Assembly: GCA_936432065.2 (NCBI GenBank)
Contig: OW386290.2
Span: 139,821,677 to 139,885,676 of the forward strand
DNA length: 64,000 nucleotides
Source: Rutpela maculata
Taxonomy: Eukaryota > Arthropoda > Insecta > Coleoptera > Cerambycidae
Reading direction: 5' to 3'
Part shown: piece by piece, positions 10,753 through 22,630 of the stretch
Layout of the letters: every line of letters starts with the position of its first letter
Numbering within the stretch: position 1 is the stretch's first letter
Notes under the pieces: generated by a model
Told to the model about the DNA's origin: nothing
What the model saw: only the letters and a program-made list of their open reading frames with translations
Databases searched by the model: none
Made by a program: the position numbers and the translations under genes

Positions 10753-12567
10753 CATAAAAATATTTCAGTGCTGGCGGGGAACATGCCCTTTTGGATATAG
10801 TTTCTACATATATAAAAGATCAAAAAAATGCCCCAGACCCCAAAAATGTCGGACTCCCCACCACCAGTAATGACGTCATCAAACTGTCTATGCATAGACA
10901 TAAACTAACTTACTTTAGGACACATATTTTTTAGTAAAATTCAATATTAAATATATTTTACATACTTAAATATATACCGGGATATCTGTTGTAGTATTTA
11001 TAGCGTGTTTACGTATACATAGAGAGCTGCAAAGTTTTTAGTCTAGCGTGGAATTGCAGCGTTTTAATGTTTAGCAGTAAAAACAGAATACCAATACGAG
11101 TTACACCTTCCACAATAATTCCGCAAAAATATAACGAATTTTTACGAGTAGATGAAAACAAAAAACAGTTGTTTACTTTCTTGGCAGAACAGCCAATAAA
11201 CGAACATTTTGAAGGAAAAACAATAGTCTGACGCTTGAGGAAAGAGCAATGCCGTCTTCAACAAAGTTAGATCTATCAGCTATTCCACCCTCATGTCATG
11301 AAGAAGCGGACGGACGCCTTCTTCTTCACGCTAAGCATGCAGCTGATAATGGCCACAACTGCGTTAGCATTCGAACGGTAGATTTGGATGTTGTGGTCAT
11401 TGCAGTATCTGCCTTTTCAAATTTTGAAAATATTCAACAACTTTGGATTGATTTTGGAACTGGGAAAAATCGTTAATAGGCATCCATAACCTATGTTCTC
11501 ATTTATCACAAGAGATCTATAGCTTTTTGCCGATATTTCATTCTGCAACAGGTTGCGATACCGTGTCTTCATTTTGTAGAGAAGGCAAGAAAGGAGCTTG
11601 GAAGATGTGGATGGCAGATCCTAATATTAATTCCGCTTTTGAGCAGCAGCTAAGACACCCAGATGAAGATATCATGCGTACCGTGCAAAGATTTGCGATT
11701 CTTTTGTATGATGTAACATCTCCCTTGAACACAGTTAATGAGTGTAGACGATTCATTTTCATTAAAAAAAGTAGACCAATTGAGAATATACCTCCAACGC
11801 AAAATGCTTTACTTCAGCATATCAAGCGAGCCACTCTTCAAGCCCTTGTATGGAAGCACTCTCTGGAGAAAGACTACAAACTCCTTCACCCAATACTCGC
11901 AGATGGGAAAAACTAATGACGGGTTTCAGCCATTGTGGTCTACTAGTCCCGATGTCGCAAAAAGTTGTGAAGAACTAATTGCCTGTAGCTGCAAACAAAG
12001 GTGTTCTGTGCGCAAATGCGTCAGAAAGTCTTCAGTGTACGCAATTGTGTGCATGTGAAGGACATTGTTCTCAAAACTATTAGTTGTAAATATTTTCTTT
12101 TTTAGATGTAAAACAATTTTTTATTAAAATGGTTACACAAACTTTTTTGTTTTTTTTCTTGACTCAAAGGATGGAAGACTTAAGGGGGAGGGGCAACTAT
12201 CTCTTTACAGATCCATCTCAACAAAATTTGACTACATCCACTGAATTTATTGACCACAAGAACAAAAATTGATACCAAACACGAATATGCAGATAGAATG
12301 TCAAATTTTTGCCATCATATTAAAAAATAATAATAAAAAACATTACTGACATCATGTTTCAGTATACAACACATATTTAAAAGTGGGTTGTATTGAAAAA
12401 TATGGCGTTTAAGTGGATCAGACCAGTTTCTCGACCCTCATTTCATGACGTCATTACCGGTGGTGGGAAGTCGGAAATTTTTGGTGTCTGGTGCGTTTTT
12501 TCATGGGTATATATAGTACCTATATCCAAAAGGGCACGTTCACCGCCAGCACTGAAATATTTTTATG
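10753..12567 (+). mobile_element. DNA transposon with ~125-bp TIRs inserted in a LINE
   Basis: 10,753-10,877 and 12,443-12,567 are inverted copies. Both start cataaaaatatttcagtgct, and both contain gcccttttggatata and, at the inner edge, a tgacgtcat palindrome. The LINE reading continues on each side, so the insertion boundaries are well bracketed, although I see no clear target-site duplication. Its cargo is the nuclease-like gene at 11,098-12,058, the same family as in the 1,231-4,390 transposon, although the TIRs of the two elements look unrelated. Confidence 0.75.
11098..12058 (+). pseudogene. Transposon-encoded nuclease-like protein, copy 2
   Basis: A better preserved member of the family seen at 1,756-3,360. 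Successive blocks, in changing frames, are: an N-terminal block with FLRVDENKKQLF (about 11,135-11,170); C-H-E-E-A-D-G-R-L-L-L-H-A and D-L-D-V-V-V-I-A in 11,249-11,476; H-S-A-T-G-C-D-T-V-S-S-F then basic GKKGAWKMW in 11,527-11,916; and a Cys-rich end (CSCKQRCSVRKC) in the frame ending at 12,058. The first two frame joins contain stops, so the gene is probably inactive. The spacing of acidic motifs (E-A-D, D-x-D, G-C-D) resembles PIN/FEN1-XPG-type nuclease cores. I know such proteins only as uncharacterised, transposon-associated ORFs in animal genomes, so the function is inference. Confidence 0.65.
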
Positions 12568-13300
12568 ATTTTTAATGCTATCCGACCGCACTAATATATA
12601 GAAAATATTGTTCTCTCTGCTTATAAAAGTTTGGGTTTTGTTATTAAAAATTCAAGTGTTTTTGATGACATTGAATTACTAAATCTTCTTTATACTGCAT
12701 TTGTTAAATCCAGACTTGAATATGCCTCACTTATTTGGAATCCATGCTATAATAAATATTGTAATTGCACAGAGAATATACAACGGGTCTACCTAAAATT
12801 CGTTTCATACAAAATTGATCAGGTATATCCCGCTGTTGGCTTCGAACATGGACAGTTACTAAATAGATTCGTTCTCTTTTGTTTTTGTACAAGTTTATTT
12901 TGAATCTCATCGATTGTCCTAATACCTTGACTATGTTAAATTTTCGTGCCCCATCATTTGAAATGCGGAATCATGAAACGTTTTATTTTCCCACTCCACG
13001 AACAAATGTTCTCTCCCTTATTTTTTTTGTGTAACACTTGCATGTCTATTTAAGGACAGCTTGATATATTTTACTCGAGTATTTCAAATATTAAGTGTAT
13101 CTTTTCGTAGTAATTTGTAATTTTATTTTAATATGATTTTAATCTGTTAGTGTATTATGTGTGTTTATAATCGGTTCTTTTCCCTTTTTGTCTGTTTGTA
13201 TATTTTTTTACTATTAGGCATAAATTATTGTGTTTTTTTTCCACTCCGTAATTGGTTTTTACTATGGGGTGGTGTAACTATATAAATAAATAAAAAAAAC
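12568..13300 (+). pseudogene. LINE 3' part: RT C-terminal domain and A-rich tail
   Basis: Continues the LINE cut at 10,752. 12,631-12,903 encodes a typical end of a LINE RT (F-V-K-S-R-L-E-Y-A-S-L-I-W-N-P), followed by a non-coding 3' region ending in the (aaata)n-like tail ataaataaataaaaaaaac near 13,283-13,305. The tail marks the 3' end of the element. Confidence 0.75.
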
Positions 13301-13304
13301 AAAA

Positions 13305-14940
13305 TAAACTCTCCAACAGTATTTATGAGGACTTTTGACATTTTGTTTAAAATGTTGAAAACACGGTTTACACAAAAATTTAGCTGTATGGGAATTTTTA
13401 TGCAAATAAAATCTAATTTGGACTAATAATATATAGAACTTTAGAGGATCCTGTATATTAGAAGCAAACAGAATACTATAAATTTATTGAATTGTAAATT
13501 GATAAAATACACTTCTTATGCCTTACACAACATGAACTAGAAAGGAATCTCATTGTACCGTTCAGGAAAAAACGCCAAACCGTAAAGGGAGGTAAATTAA
13601 AAGTGGGCAGGCAGTAACAATTATTAATGTTCGAGAGCGAGCATCATCTGGCTGAAAACACACGACTTCAAAGTTATTATTTCTAGATATTAATTCATCT
13701 TGAGAATATAAAATGTCATTCCAAACCAGTACCATTATGTTGACAAATTATTTCTCCAAAAACAATCAAGAACAGAAATCATTCATAATGTCAACACTTT
13801 GCTGGAAACAACAGCAGCGACGTACAATAGACAGACGGTGATTTACAAGAAAGATTTAAGAACTTTTAGAAATTGTTTTAATTGCTTTCGGAACCGAACT
13901 TGAAAGAGTCGAGAATTAATTACGTTTCATTATGATGCTATAAAAAAGGAATTTAATGCCCTTTGTAAGTTAAAACTCAAACCTAGTTCAATTATTAACT
14001 CCCGTACTTATTAATTAATTTTTCAGCAGTCGCTCAAACTAGACATGTTTTTCGTATATCAGCTGTGTCGGGGTGTATTATGTAAATAAATTAGATATAT
14101 TTTTAAACATAGATTGGCATAATGATACACATAACAACATTTTTTACTCTTGCATACCAAAATTTAGATCCAAAACAGTAAAGAAATACCCTCCATAGTT
14201 TACCTTCAACATCATAAAAGTTATAAAATTAAAAGCGCAAAAATTAAAAGAGTACAAAAGTAACGGCGATATCATTATATTACAATGATTTTAAGCACCT
14301 GAGGAAAAAATGCAAATCCGATATAGATATAGCCTGCATTTCTGCTAAGAGATTGTGCATGTGCGTGTATTTTTGCCACACCTTTAGTAACAATTTTTAA
14401 TTTAATTTTAAAAAATACTGATTTTCCGGATATGTGGAGACGTTCTAAAGTTTGAGATGCTCTTAATTAGTATCTCAGGGAAATTTAAAAGTGGTTGCGT
14501 CAAAAGAAACAAAGAAAAGATCAGTATTTAACAAATTCATATTAACTTCTTCACATTTAACACAACAGTTTTTGTTTACCTCTGATTTGATGCAGACTGT
14601 TCGTAAACCGCCACTGGATTCAATTATTATTCCAAATTATCTCTTAAACTATTATTTATTTCATTTCTGCTACATTTACTGGATTCAATTATTATTCCAA
14701 ATTATCTCTCCAACTATTATTTATTTCATTTCAGCTACATTTACTCTTTCAATGCCAGACGCCTCTGCCATCACTCTTCTATCCGCCAAAACCTCCTTTC
14801 AAACTCCGCGTCCCTTTTCTGACAGTTCTCGTCTTCACCTACTTGATTTAGGCTCTCTACTCAAGACGTCAAATTCGCATCACTGCCCCAAAATTTATAC
14901 AACACACAATACTCTAATACAAATAGCTGTACCTAACAGG
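13305..14940. other. Non-coding stretch with a 65-bp tandem duplication
   Basis: I see no gene. The open frame at 14,491-14,970 is partly created by a duplicated 65-bp unit (14,613-14,677 and 14,678-14,742, each starting actggattcaattattatt). Its tail leads into the LINE fragment at 14,948 and may be degraded LINE sequence, but shows no domain I recognise. Confidence 0.4.
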
Positions 14941-14947
14941 TGGGGCA

Positions 14948-15588
14948 CCACAAGTTTGTCCAATTTTTAAAAAGGGTGACAAATCTGACATATCAAACTT
15001 TCGGGCCATTTCAATAATATGTAATTTTGCAAAAGTACTTGAATTTCTACTACACGACGTCATTTATGATAAAATCAGTACAAAAATCACTATCCATCAA
15101 CACGGTTTTATGAAGGGCGCTCTACAACCACCAATCTGCTTTGTGTGCACAATTCAATTCGGAATCCATCGACAAACAATCCCAAACCGACATAATTTAT
15201 ACTGATTTCTCCAAGGCATTCGACAGACTTGACCTTAATATGCTGCTTAAAAAACTAAATTATGCCGGACTTTCTAATAGCTTGATAACAATATCCTGTC
15301 TAAGAGAGTCCAATATGTTACCTTCAATGGATTCAAGTCTGTCGAATACGTTACTACCTCGGGAGCACCGCAAGGGTCGGTTCTTGGAACTCTACTTTTC
15401 ACAATATTTATCAATGACATAGCGGATGACTTAACAGACAAAGTTAATTATTTAATGTACGCTCTTTTCTAGAATTTATGTCACTGACGATTGCATCATA
15501 TGCAGAAAAATTTAAACAAAATAAGTAACTGGTGTACTAAATACAATCTTCCATTAAATTCGCAGGAATGCAATGTTATATCTCGTTG
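14948..15588 (+). pseudogene. LINE RT fragment (5' half, frames broken)
   Basis: Same LINE type as 9,948-13,300. CPIFKKGDKSDISNF, then Q-H-G-F, an F-S-K-A-F-D-R-L-D block (15,141-15,300), S-G-A-P-Q-G-S-V-L-G near 15,355-15,385 and the remains of an L-M-Y-A motif follow in shifting frames. It stops at about 15,588 where a GC-rich jockey-like fragment begins. A similar LINE resumes at 31,538, at about the corresponding codon position, so this may be the front half of that copy. Confidence 0.75.
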
Positions 15589-16624
15589 CTGTCGGCGATC
15601 TCCAAATTGATAGAGAAGGTTATCCTGATCAGACTAGACGCTGCTCAGGATGAACTCCACATCGATGACGAGTGCCAGTTCGGCTTCAGGCGGAGCAGGG
15701 GCACTGTGCAGCAGATCGTCAGGATCGTAAATGACGTCAAGGTACAATGCAACCTAGGGAAGAGCACAGTCATGGTGCTCCTCGATATTGAGAAAGCCTT
15801 CGACACTGTGTGGATCCCGGGCTTACTCTACAAACTAAATTCGCTGAACTTTCCGACTCACATAACCAAACTTATTCACTCCTTCCTGTCAGACAGATCG
15901 CTGAGGGTCAGAGTGAATAACAAACTATTAACTCGGCGGGACATTCGCGCGGGCGTCCCTCAGGAGTCGTGCTTGTCACCAAAATTGTACAATCTATGCG
16001 TCTCTGACTTCGCGGAGTTCCCGAATTCAAATCTTGCCAAGTACGCCGACGACACGGCCATGTACGTGCACTCACATAATGTACAAGCGGCTAACATGCT
16101 GCTGAAGGCACACATGGCCCGTGCCATGGCGTATTACGACAGGTGGAAAATTCTATTCACTCGCCGTTTCACCGAAAATCGAATTCTAACACCACTTTCG
16201 ATCGGGAGTCGCCAAATTCCAATTAAACGGTGCGTGAAGTACCTAGGGGTAAACTTGAACAAAAGACTGACGTTTAACATCCACGTGAACGAGACGATAC
16301 GTAAGATCTACTCCATGTCCAGAAGTTTGTATCCGCTCCTGGCGCGGGGCAGCGGAATAAACAGGACAAATAAAAAATTATTGTACACAATGGTGATCAG
16401 GCCGGCCATCACATACGCAGCACCGGTGTGGTGCAGCATCCCGGCCACGTCAATGCGGAAATTAAAATTTTTAGAACATAAATTTATGCGCCTCATTTCA
16501 GACTCTGGTAGGTACACCTCCCTCTCTATGCACGTTGCCATGACATAACCCCACTAGCGGACTACGTCCAAGAAGTTTCACAAAGGTTTTATCAGTTCAA
16601 ACTGGACGGTAGTCTACTAGATTA
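15589..16624 (+). pseudogene. Jockey-like LINE reverse transcriptase fragment, GC-rich
   Basis: A 5'-truncated reverse transcriptase of the jockey group, open from about 15,589 to 16,548. It has S-K-L-I-E-K (fingers), F-G-F-R, L-L-D-I-E-K-A-F-D, a G-V-P-Q-motif variant (A-G-V-P-Q-E-S-C-L-S-P), the catalytic Y-A-D-D-T-A, K-Y-L-G-V, and the C-terminal P-A-I-T-Y-A-A-P-V-W. A frame change near 16,538 separates the last ~28 codons. Base composition is visibly richer in G+C than the surrounding DNA, unlike the other LINEs here. The 3' UTR is absent; the next element begins within the last codons. Confidence 0.85.
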
Positions 16625-16853
16625 GATTAGATTAGATTCTTTATTGGTCTTTTGTTGCTATTTACATAGATATAAGACAGGTCAATAAAAATACACACAC
16701 AATAAAAATTTCTTAGTTAAAGTATTGAATATAAAAGATAAAAATCACGTTACAAACTTAACGCTAAGTAATAAAATAATGTAATGTATTTATGTAGAAA
16801 GGTAGGATTGTATAAAAAATTATTTAAAATTATATTAAAAACTGTATTATTGG

Positions 16854-19830
16854 TCACCGATTTTGTAGGATGTATTCATTTATTGAATAGAAGCAGTGTC
16901 TGTTCAAATAATCTCTTAAATTCCGTTTAAATATCGTATATGTTAAGGAACTTTTTATATCAGCAGGTAGCAGGTTATAAAAGCTGCCCCCGGCATATTT
17001 TGGTGATTTTTTGTATTGCATGTAGTAAAAGTTTTCTATGTGAATGTTTTCGTTTTTACGCGTTGGATACAAATGTACCTCGTTGTTTTTTTTTAAAATC
17101 ACTAAGGTGTAAAAATACATGGCATAGTAATTTATATATGTATATGCAAGTAACAGTTAATATATTGTTACTTTTGAAAAATTCTCTACAAGAGTCTCTA
17201 AATCCAATGTTAAAAATTAGTCGTAAGATTCGTTTTTGTATTACAAAAATTCTATTGATGTCAGTAGCTTGGCCCCATATGATAATATTACAGGTCAATA
17301 TGCATAATACATATTGATAAGGTGGGTTTGGTGGAAATTTGATTTCAATGTTGTAAGAGCAAAATAGGTTTTATTTAGTTTATTACATAGGTTATTTATG
17401 TTTTCATTAAAATTTAATTTATAATCGACCATTGTACCAAGAAATTTTGTGCTGTTTGTTGTTTTTATAAGAGTGTTATTGATATTAAATTCGAATTGGT
17501 TGGGTTGATTATATTTTGTTTTAAATTCAATTATAACTGTTTTATTTATGTTATTTATTAAGTGATTAATTCTACACCATTCATTAAAATTATTTATAAC
17601 AGAGGTGGTTTTTTGTATTACTTCGTCATAAGATTTTGCTGTGACAACAATGGTCGTGTCATCTGCATACATAAATACCCTCCCATCCGTTATGTAAGAT
17701 GGCAGGTCATTTATGTACAAGAGGAACAATAATGGTCCTAGCACTCCACCTTGGGGTGTTCCTAGGTCTATGCTATAGCTGTCTGAATATTCTGAACCGA
17801 TTTTTACTTTAAGTGAACGATTTGTTATGTATGATGCTATCCATTGACTCACGGGGCCCCGAATGCCCATTTTTTCTATTTTTTCTGTTAAGAATGCCGG
17901 GTTGATAGTTTCGAACGCCCTTGAAAAATCAAAAAATATTCCAAGGACATACTTTTTGTTATCAATATTTTCATAAATATATTGTATTAGATCTGTAGAA
18001 GCAGTCTCTATTGAGTAATTTTGTCGGAAACCATGTTGACACACTGATAGTAATTTATTGTCATTCAAATACTTAACAATACTGTCATACAAAGCTCGTT
18101 CTATAATTTTTGAAAAGGTACTTAGTAAACATATTCCTCTGTAGTTTTCTATAAAGAATGGATCACCTTTTTTAAATACAGGTATAACTTTTGATTGTTT
18201 TAATTCTGTAGGAAATTGGCCAAGCTGGACGGATGTATTAATGATTTCCGTCAGATAGTAAGATATCTCATCGCAGCATACTGATAATATTTTTGCTGGA
18301 ATTTCATCTATACCAGTACTGTTTTTATTTTTTAACTGTAAAATTATTTTCTTAACTTCGTGTTGCGTTACTGGGTTAAAAAACATTGAAGAATAGCTAC
18401 GTCTTTCTAACGTAGTACACATGTTCCCTGGAAGGTTCAGTTCGTCTAGCTGATTTTTTACTGAGTTTGCAAAGTAATCACCAAATAAGTTACTAATTAT
18501 TTTGTTATCTGATATTATGTTGTCTTGTATATTAATTTTAAATTCTGTTTCTTTGGGTTTTGAATTACCAAGCTTTTCTTTTGCAATTGACCAGAGAGTT
18601 TTTGTTTTATTATTTGATGTATTAATTTTATCAGCATAGTAGTCTTTTTTTTCATTTTCAATTTTTTTGTTTAATATTTTTTTTTGAATTTTTATATTGG
18701 TCATTAAGGAAAGTATTAGGTACAGATTTTCGTAGCCAATTTAGTGATTTTAAGTTATTTAATTCTGTCAGTAATGAAGATGATAATATAAAATTATATT
18801 TAGGGACTTTATTTATTTTTATTTTTTGTTTCGGAAATGCGACATCGAAACACCAGTTAAAATGCGACATGAAACAATCAAACATACTGTCAATATCAGT
18901 AAAATTTTTATGAAAATTAAAATTTGTTGTATTGGCGAATGTTGTTTTAAATTTTGATATCGAGTTCTCGCTATATTTTCGAGTAAGTATTTCAGAATTT
19001 TCGTGACAATGACTTACCTGTATACTATTCCATGTTAGAATTTGCCCTAAATGATCGGATATGCCTGGTTCTACTCTCTTATGGTCAGTTTTTCCCGGCA
19101 TATTAGTTATTATATAATCAATTCCACTTTTGGTAATTTTGCCTCCATACTTTGCGATTCTAGTTGGTTCCTTAATTAAAGAGGAAAGCTGAAACGATTC
19201 TATTAAATCAAATAGCAGTTTTGTGTGCTGAGATGAGGTATTCAAGAAGTCTACATTAAGATCCCCACATAGAATAAGGGAGGGATATTTTCTAATAATA
19301 TTGTTAAGTATTAATGCCAATACGTTTAAGAATTCATCAAAATTACCGCTAGGCGCCCGGTATATGGTAATAATACATAAAGTTTTATCAAATTCGATGG
19401 CGGCGCATTCGAGGCATGACTCAATGGACATATCTGATATATATTGCAGTTTTTTTGTAATTTTTATTACATCGTCTCTTACATATATTGCGGTCCCACC
19501 ATGTGTCGTTTTTTTACGACAGAAACTGGAGACAACCTTTATAACCTGCAACCTGTGAGGCAGAAAACTTAGATTCACACATCCAGTGCTCACTTAAGCA
19601 TATGAATGTCGGATTATTTTCCTGGCAAAATAATTCTAAGATGTTGATTTTATTTGACAGACTCTGTATGTTTATATGGAATAATTTCCATAAGTTGATA
19701 GTTTTTTCGGGAAGATCCTGTACACGAAGCTCGAGGTTGTCTTGTTCTATGATGGTTGATTTTCTGAGGCTGGGTTTTCGAAATTTCCAGCTGCGAATCC
19801 GGGTCGAAATTTGAATCTATTTACAATGGA
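16854..19830 (-). pseudogene. LINE ORF2: endonuclease + reverse transcriptase, frameshifted
   Basis: Apurinic-type endonuclease then reverse transcriptase. The endonuclease opens near 19,700 (N-I-Q-S-L, then C-L-S-E-H-W) and continues in 18,658-19,593 with T-H-G-G-T-A-I-Y-V, L-C-G-D-L-N-V-D-F and G-I-S-D-H-L-G. RT 17,295-18,704 has S-K-V-I-P-V-F-K-K-G-D, Q-H-G-F-R, F-D-F-S-R-A-F-E, G-T-P-Q-G-G-V-L-G-P-L-L and the catalytic Y-A-D-D-T-T. The C-terminal domain follows in two further frames (17,056-17,298; 16,854-17,120). Frame breaks lie near 19,520, 18,680, 17,295 and 17,110, so the gene is defective although most of its length is present. Confidence 0.85.
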
Positions 19831-20766
19831 ACCTTCAGGCCATATGTCTGGATCATAAACTTCCTTTACGTAGTTTATTGGGAATGACACAATCATAGAA
19901 CATGCTTTATCAGTTTTATTTAACGGTTCGCATTCGAACGGTATGTGAGGTGCTGTTATAGATAAACCTTTTGTGATGTTCTCGGGTGATGTTTATGGCT
20001 CTAGTCTATATAGATGTAGATATCCTAGTTTGGGTACAGACTTTACGCAGTCAATTTTTTTGCTTGTTCCAATAATTGGTCTACGCTGATTATATCTTAA
20101 ATTTTTTGGTGGATTGCGATTGTTTTTATACGGCCCAACTTTTTGTTGTACGTCCTTTATGGCAGTATTTACTTGGTCTATTGTGATGATGTTTTTTTTG
20201 TCGGTATGGTTTTTGGTTAACAGAACAGTGTCCCGTTTTTTGTCATTAGAGTTCTTGCTACTTTCTTGCTTCTCATTTATAGATGGAGCAATTGTCGATT
20301 TTTTTAAATTGCTTAAATTATTTTGTATCTGACTTGTAGATGGCTGTGTATGTCGTATATTATGATATGGGAAATGATTATCGTTACCTTGGACTTGTTT
20401 GTTATTATTACTTTTTAATAACTTGATTATTTCTTCTAGATCCCCAATTCTCTTTTCCAGTTGATTCACTAAATCACCTAATGATTGTGCCTTAGTTTTA
20501 TGTACTTCCTCACTAATTTTGCTTTGTATACAACATTGTTTTGTACAAAAGTTTATATCACTAGTATCATATGAGTCGTGAAATACATCAGTTTCGGTAA
20601 TTTCCACTGCACTTTTAGACACTAGCTGAAGTTTATTTCTTAGATCACTTAACATTTCACTTGAGGATACTTTTGTAGGTAACTTTTGCGACGTAATTAA
20701 TTCTATAATTTCGATTTTCTTTAATTTATCGAGCTCTACGATTAATAGATCTTTATTCGCGGCCAT
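19745..20766 (-). pseudogene. LINE ORF1: coiled-coil nucleic-acid-binding protein
   Basis: The first ORF of the LINE starts at ATG 20,766 (MAANKDLL). Residues about 1-60 are Leu/Lys-rich, a coiled-coil-like stretch (LVNQLEKRIGDLEEIIKLL) lies near residue 105, and a low-complexity Asn/Ser/Lys linker follows. The first frame ends at 19,993. In a shifted frame a conserved-looking block continues (Y-D-P-D-I-W-P-E-G, then R-F-K-F-R) as far as about 19,745, where it overlaps the start of ORF2. ORF1 proteins of this group bind the element RNA; that role is taken from the family. Confidence 0.7.
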
Positions 20767-21025
20767 CTTTTCTAATCGATAGATAATCTAACCCGCAACA
20801 TTACTCGAATCAGACAGCATACCCAGATAGCACAAACATAAACTTATGTTATTCTTAAAATATTCCTACAGAATATTTAATTATTCTTACAATAACACGA
20901 AAATAATTATTATCTTTTAAGAATATTCCTAGAAATAACCGACGGTACAACTATATGTCTCTTTAGAATAATTTCAGAATAATTCGCACAATATTCTCTG
21001 GATAATCTAGAATATTTTGAGAATA

Positions 21026-21205
21026 TATTTTTATGGTTAATCATAGATTATGTTTTCAAGTTATCTTTATACTAATGCCAAAATATATGTGCATAATATT
21101 AAATTATTCTCAGGATATTTTTATGTTTAATCATGGATCGTATTTTCAGGTTATCTTTATATTAACACAGAATAATATGTGCATGATATTAAATTTTTTT
21201 TTGTT
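21026..21205 (+). repeat. Diverged tandem duplication (~90 bp x 2)
   Basis: 21,026-21,115 and 21,117-21,200 share the order tttttatg, ttaatca, attttca-gttatctttata, tatgtgca and atattaaatt. Confidence 0.6.
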
Positions 21206-21238
21206 TTATTTTTTGGTTTTATTACCACATACGTCATT

Positions 21239-21660
21239 ATCTTCAAAATAGTCGAAATAATTTACAATTTACAAAATTATTAATTATTATTGGAAATAAC
21301 TTCTACGCCTGTGACTTTACGGCAAAGGATGCAGTTAGAGATTGTTCTTTTTTGACAACTAATATATAGATATAAAAATATCAATAATAAATAATTATTC
21401 ACTGAAGTTTCGGAAACTTTCTTTCTCAAAGGACTTATCTTCTCTTTGACCAAAGAAAAGATTTTATTTTTATTTTAAGAAAGGAAACGGATTTAGTTTC
21501 CGAAATGTCAGTGAATAATTTATTTTTGATATTTTTATATCTATATACTAGTTGTCAAAAAGAATAACGTGTAACTGCATCCTTTGATGTAGTCACGGGC
21601 GTACAGATTATTTCCAATAATATATTATTTTGTGAATTATCTCTGGACTATTTTGAAGAT
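21239..21660. repeat. Imperfect inverted repeat (fold-back MITE)
   Basis: atcttcaaaatagtc (21,239-21,253) pairs with gactattttgaagat (21,646-21,660). Inner blocks also pair: aggatgcagtta / taactgcatcct and atagatataaaaatatca / tgatatttttatatctat. There is no ORF. Confidence 0.7.
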
Positions 21661-22264
21661 AAAAAGGCGTATAATAAAATCCAAAAATAAAATAGAAAAA
21701 ACACAGAAAATGCCACAAATAACTTTTAGACAATATTAAATTATTCAAAGTATATTTTTTTCTGCAAATGTTTTATTGTCAGGGAAAAGTAAAAATAAAT
21801 GTTATTTATACATATGTATACGGGTTTAGTTAAGTCAATTTCAAAATTCCCGTCTTCTCCAATTCGAGCTTATGGAGCAATGATAACGGTGCAACGATTA
21901 ATGCTTTTCTGTTGGCCATACAGCAAAATTTTTGTTTTTACTCCATCACGAATATAAAAAGAATAATTGTCAAAAAATCGTTTTTTTTTTTATTAGAGTT
22001 GCTGCGATAACTTATATGCTTTGGAGAAGGTGGGAAACCTTAAATTTACTTGATAGGACCCATACGAAGGCTTACGCAGACTAAAAAATACCATTTATTA
22101 ACAAGTTCATTTACGTGGCCTATAGATAAAATAACGAAATCAAAAACAGTTTTAAATAACAGAGGCCTTTACTCTTGAGTCAAAAAAATAAAGAGATATT
22201 GTAATTTGTTTACAAAAAAAAATCCAAAATTTTAAACAAATTGAAAAAAATTCTTCAAATAAAA

Positions 22265-22457
22265 TTAAAGAAACAATTTCTCAGTATATTGCATCGCCCA
22301 TTTTAAAACACACTGATTAAATATTCCTTTCCTTTTTACCATCAAATCTTTCATTGGCTTTAGTAAGCCCACTTGCACTTCAATCTCCTTCACTGTTTGC
22401 ACCGATCTGATTTTAGCTGCTTCTAGATGTCTATACCATGTTGTGGTTTTAGTTTTA
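22265..22457 (-). pseudogene. Unassigned ORF tail
   Basis: On the minus strand about 64 codons are open, ending at a stop at 22,265-22,267. The translation begins T-K-T-T-T-W-Y-R-H-L-E-A-A-K and contains V-K-E-I-E-V-Q-V-G-L-L-K-P and K-W-A-M-Q-Y-T-E. The even use of charged and hydrophobic residues looks like real former protein. It is interrupted upstream by the MITE at 22,457. I do not recognise the family. Confidence 0.4.
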
Positions 22458-22572
22458 CTTCCACGTCCAGTGGTATAGTAACGACAAAAAAATTTTTAAA
22501 AATTTTTATTGTCCAAATAGGCTTAAAATGTCATGAAACGTCGAGATTTTAAGTTTGAGCGAAAAAAAATTT

Positions 22573-22630
<58 letters not shown>

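Larger units (their letters stand above)
16618..20815 (-). mobile_element. Nearly full-length CR1-like LINE
   Basis: About 4.2 kb on the minus strand with a short 5' UTR, ORF1 (20,766 down to ~19,745), ORF2 with endonuclease and reverse transcriptase (about 19,830 to 16,854), and a 3' UTR ending in a short repeat (minus strand aatctaatctaatctaatct). The tail of repeated pentamers instead of poly(A) is typical of CR1/L2-related LINEs. Several frameshifts show it can no longer move. It appears inserted at the end of the jockey-like fragment, so it is the younger of the two. Confidence 0.85.
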
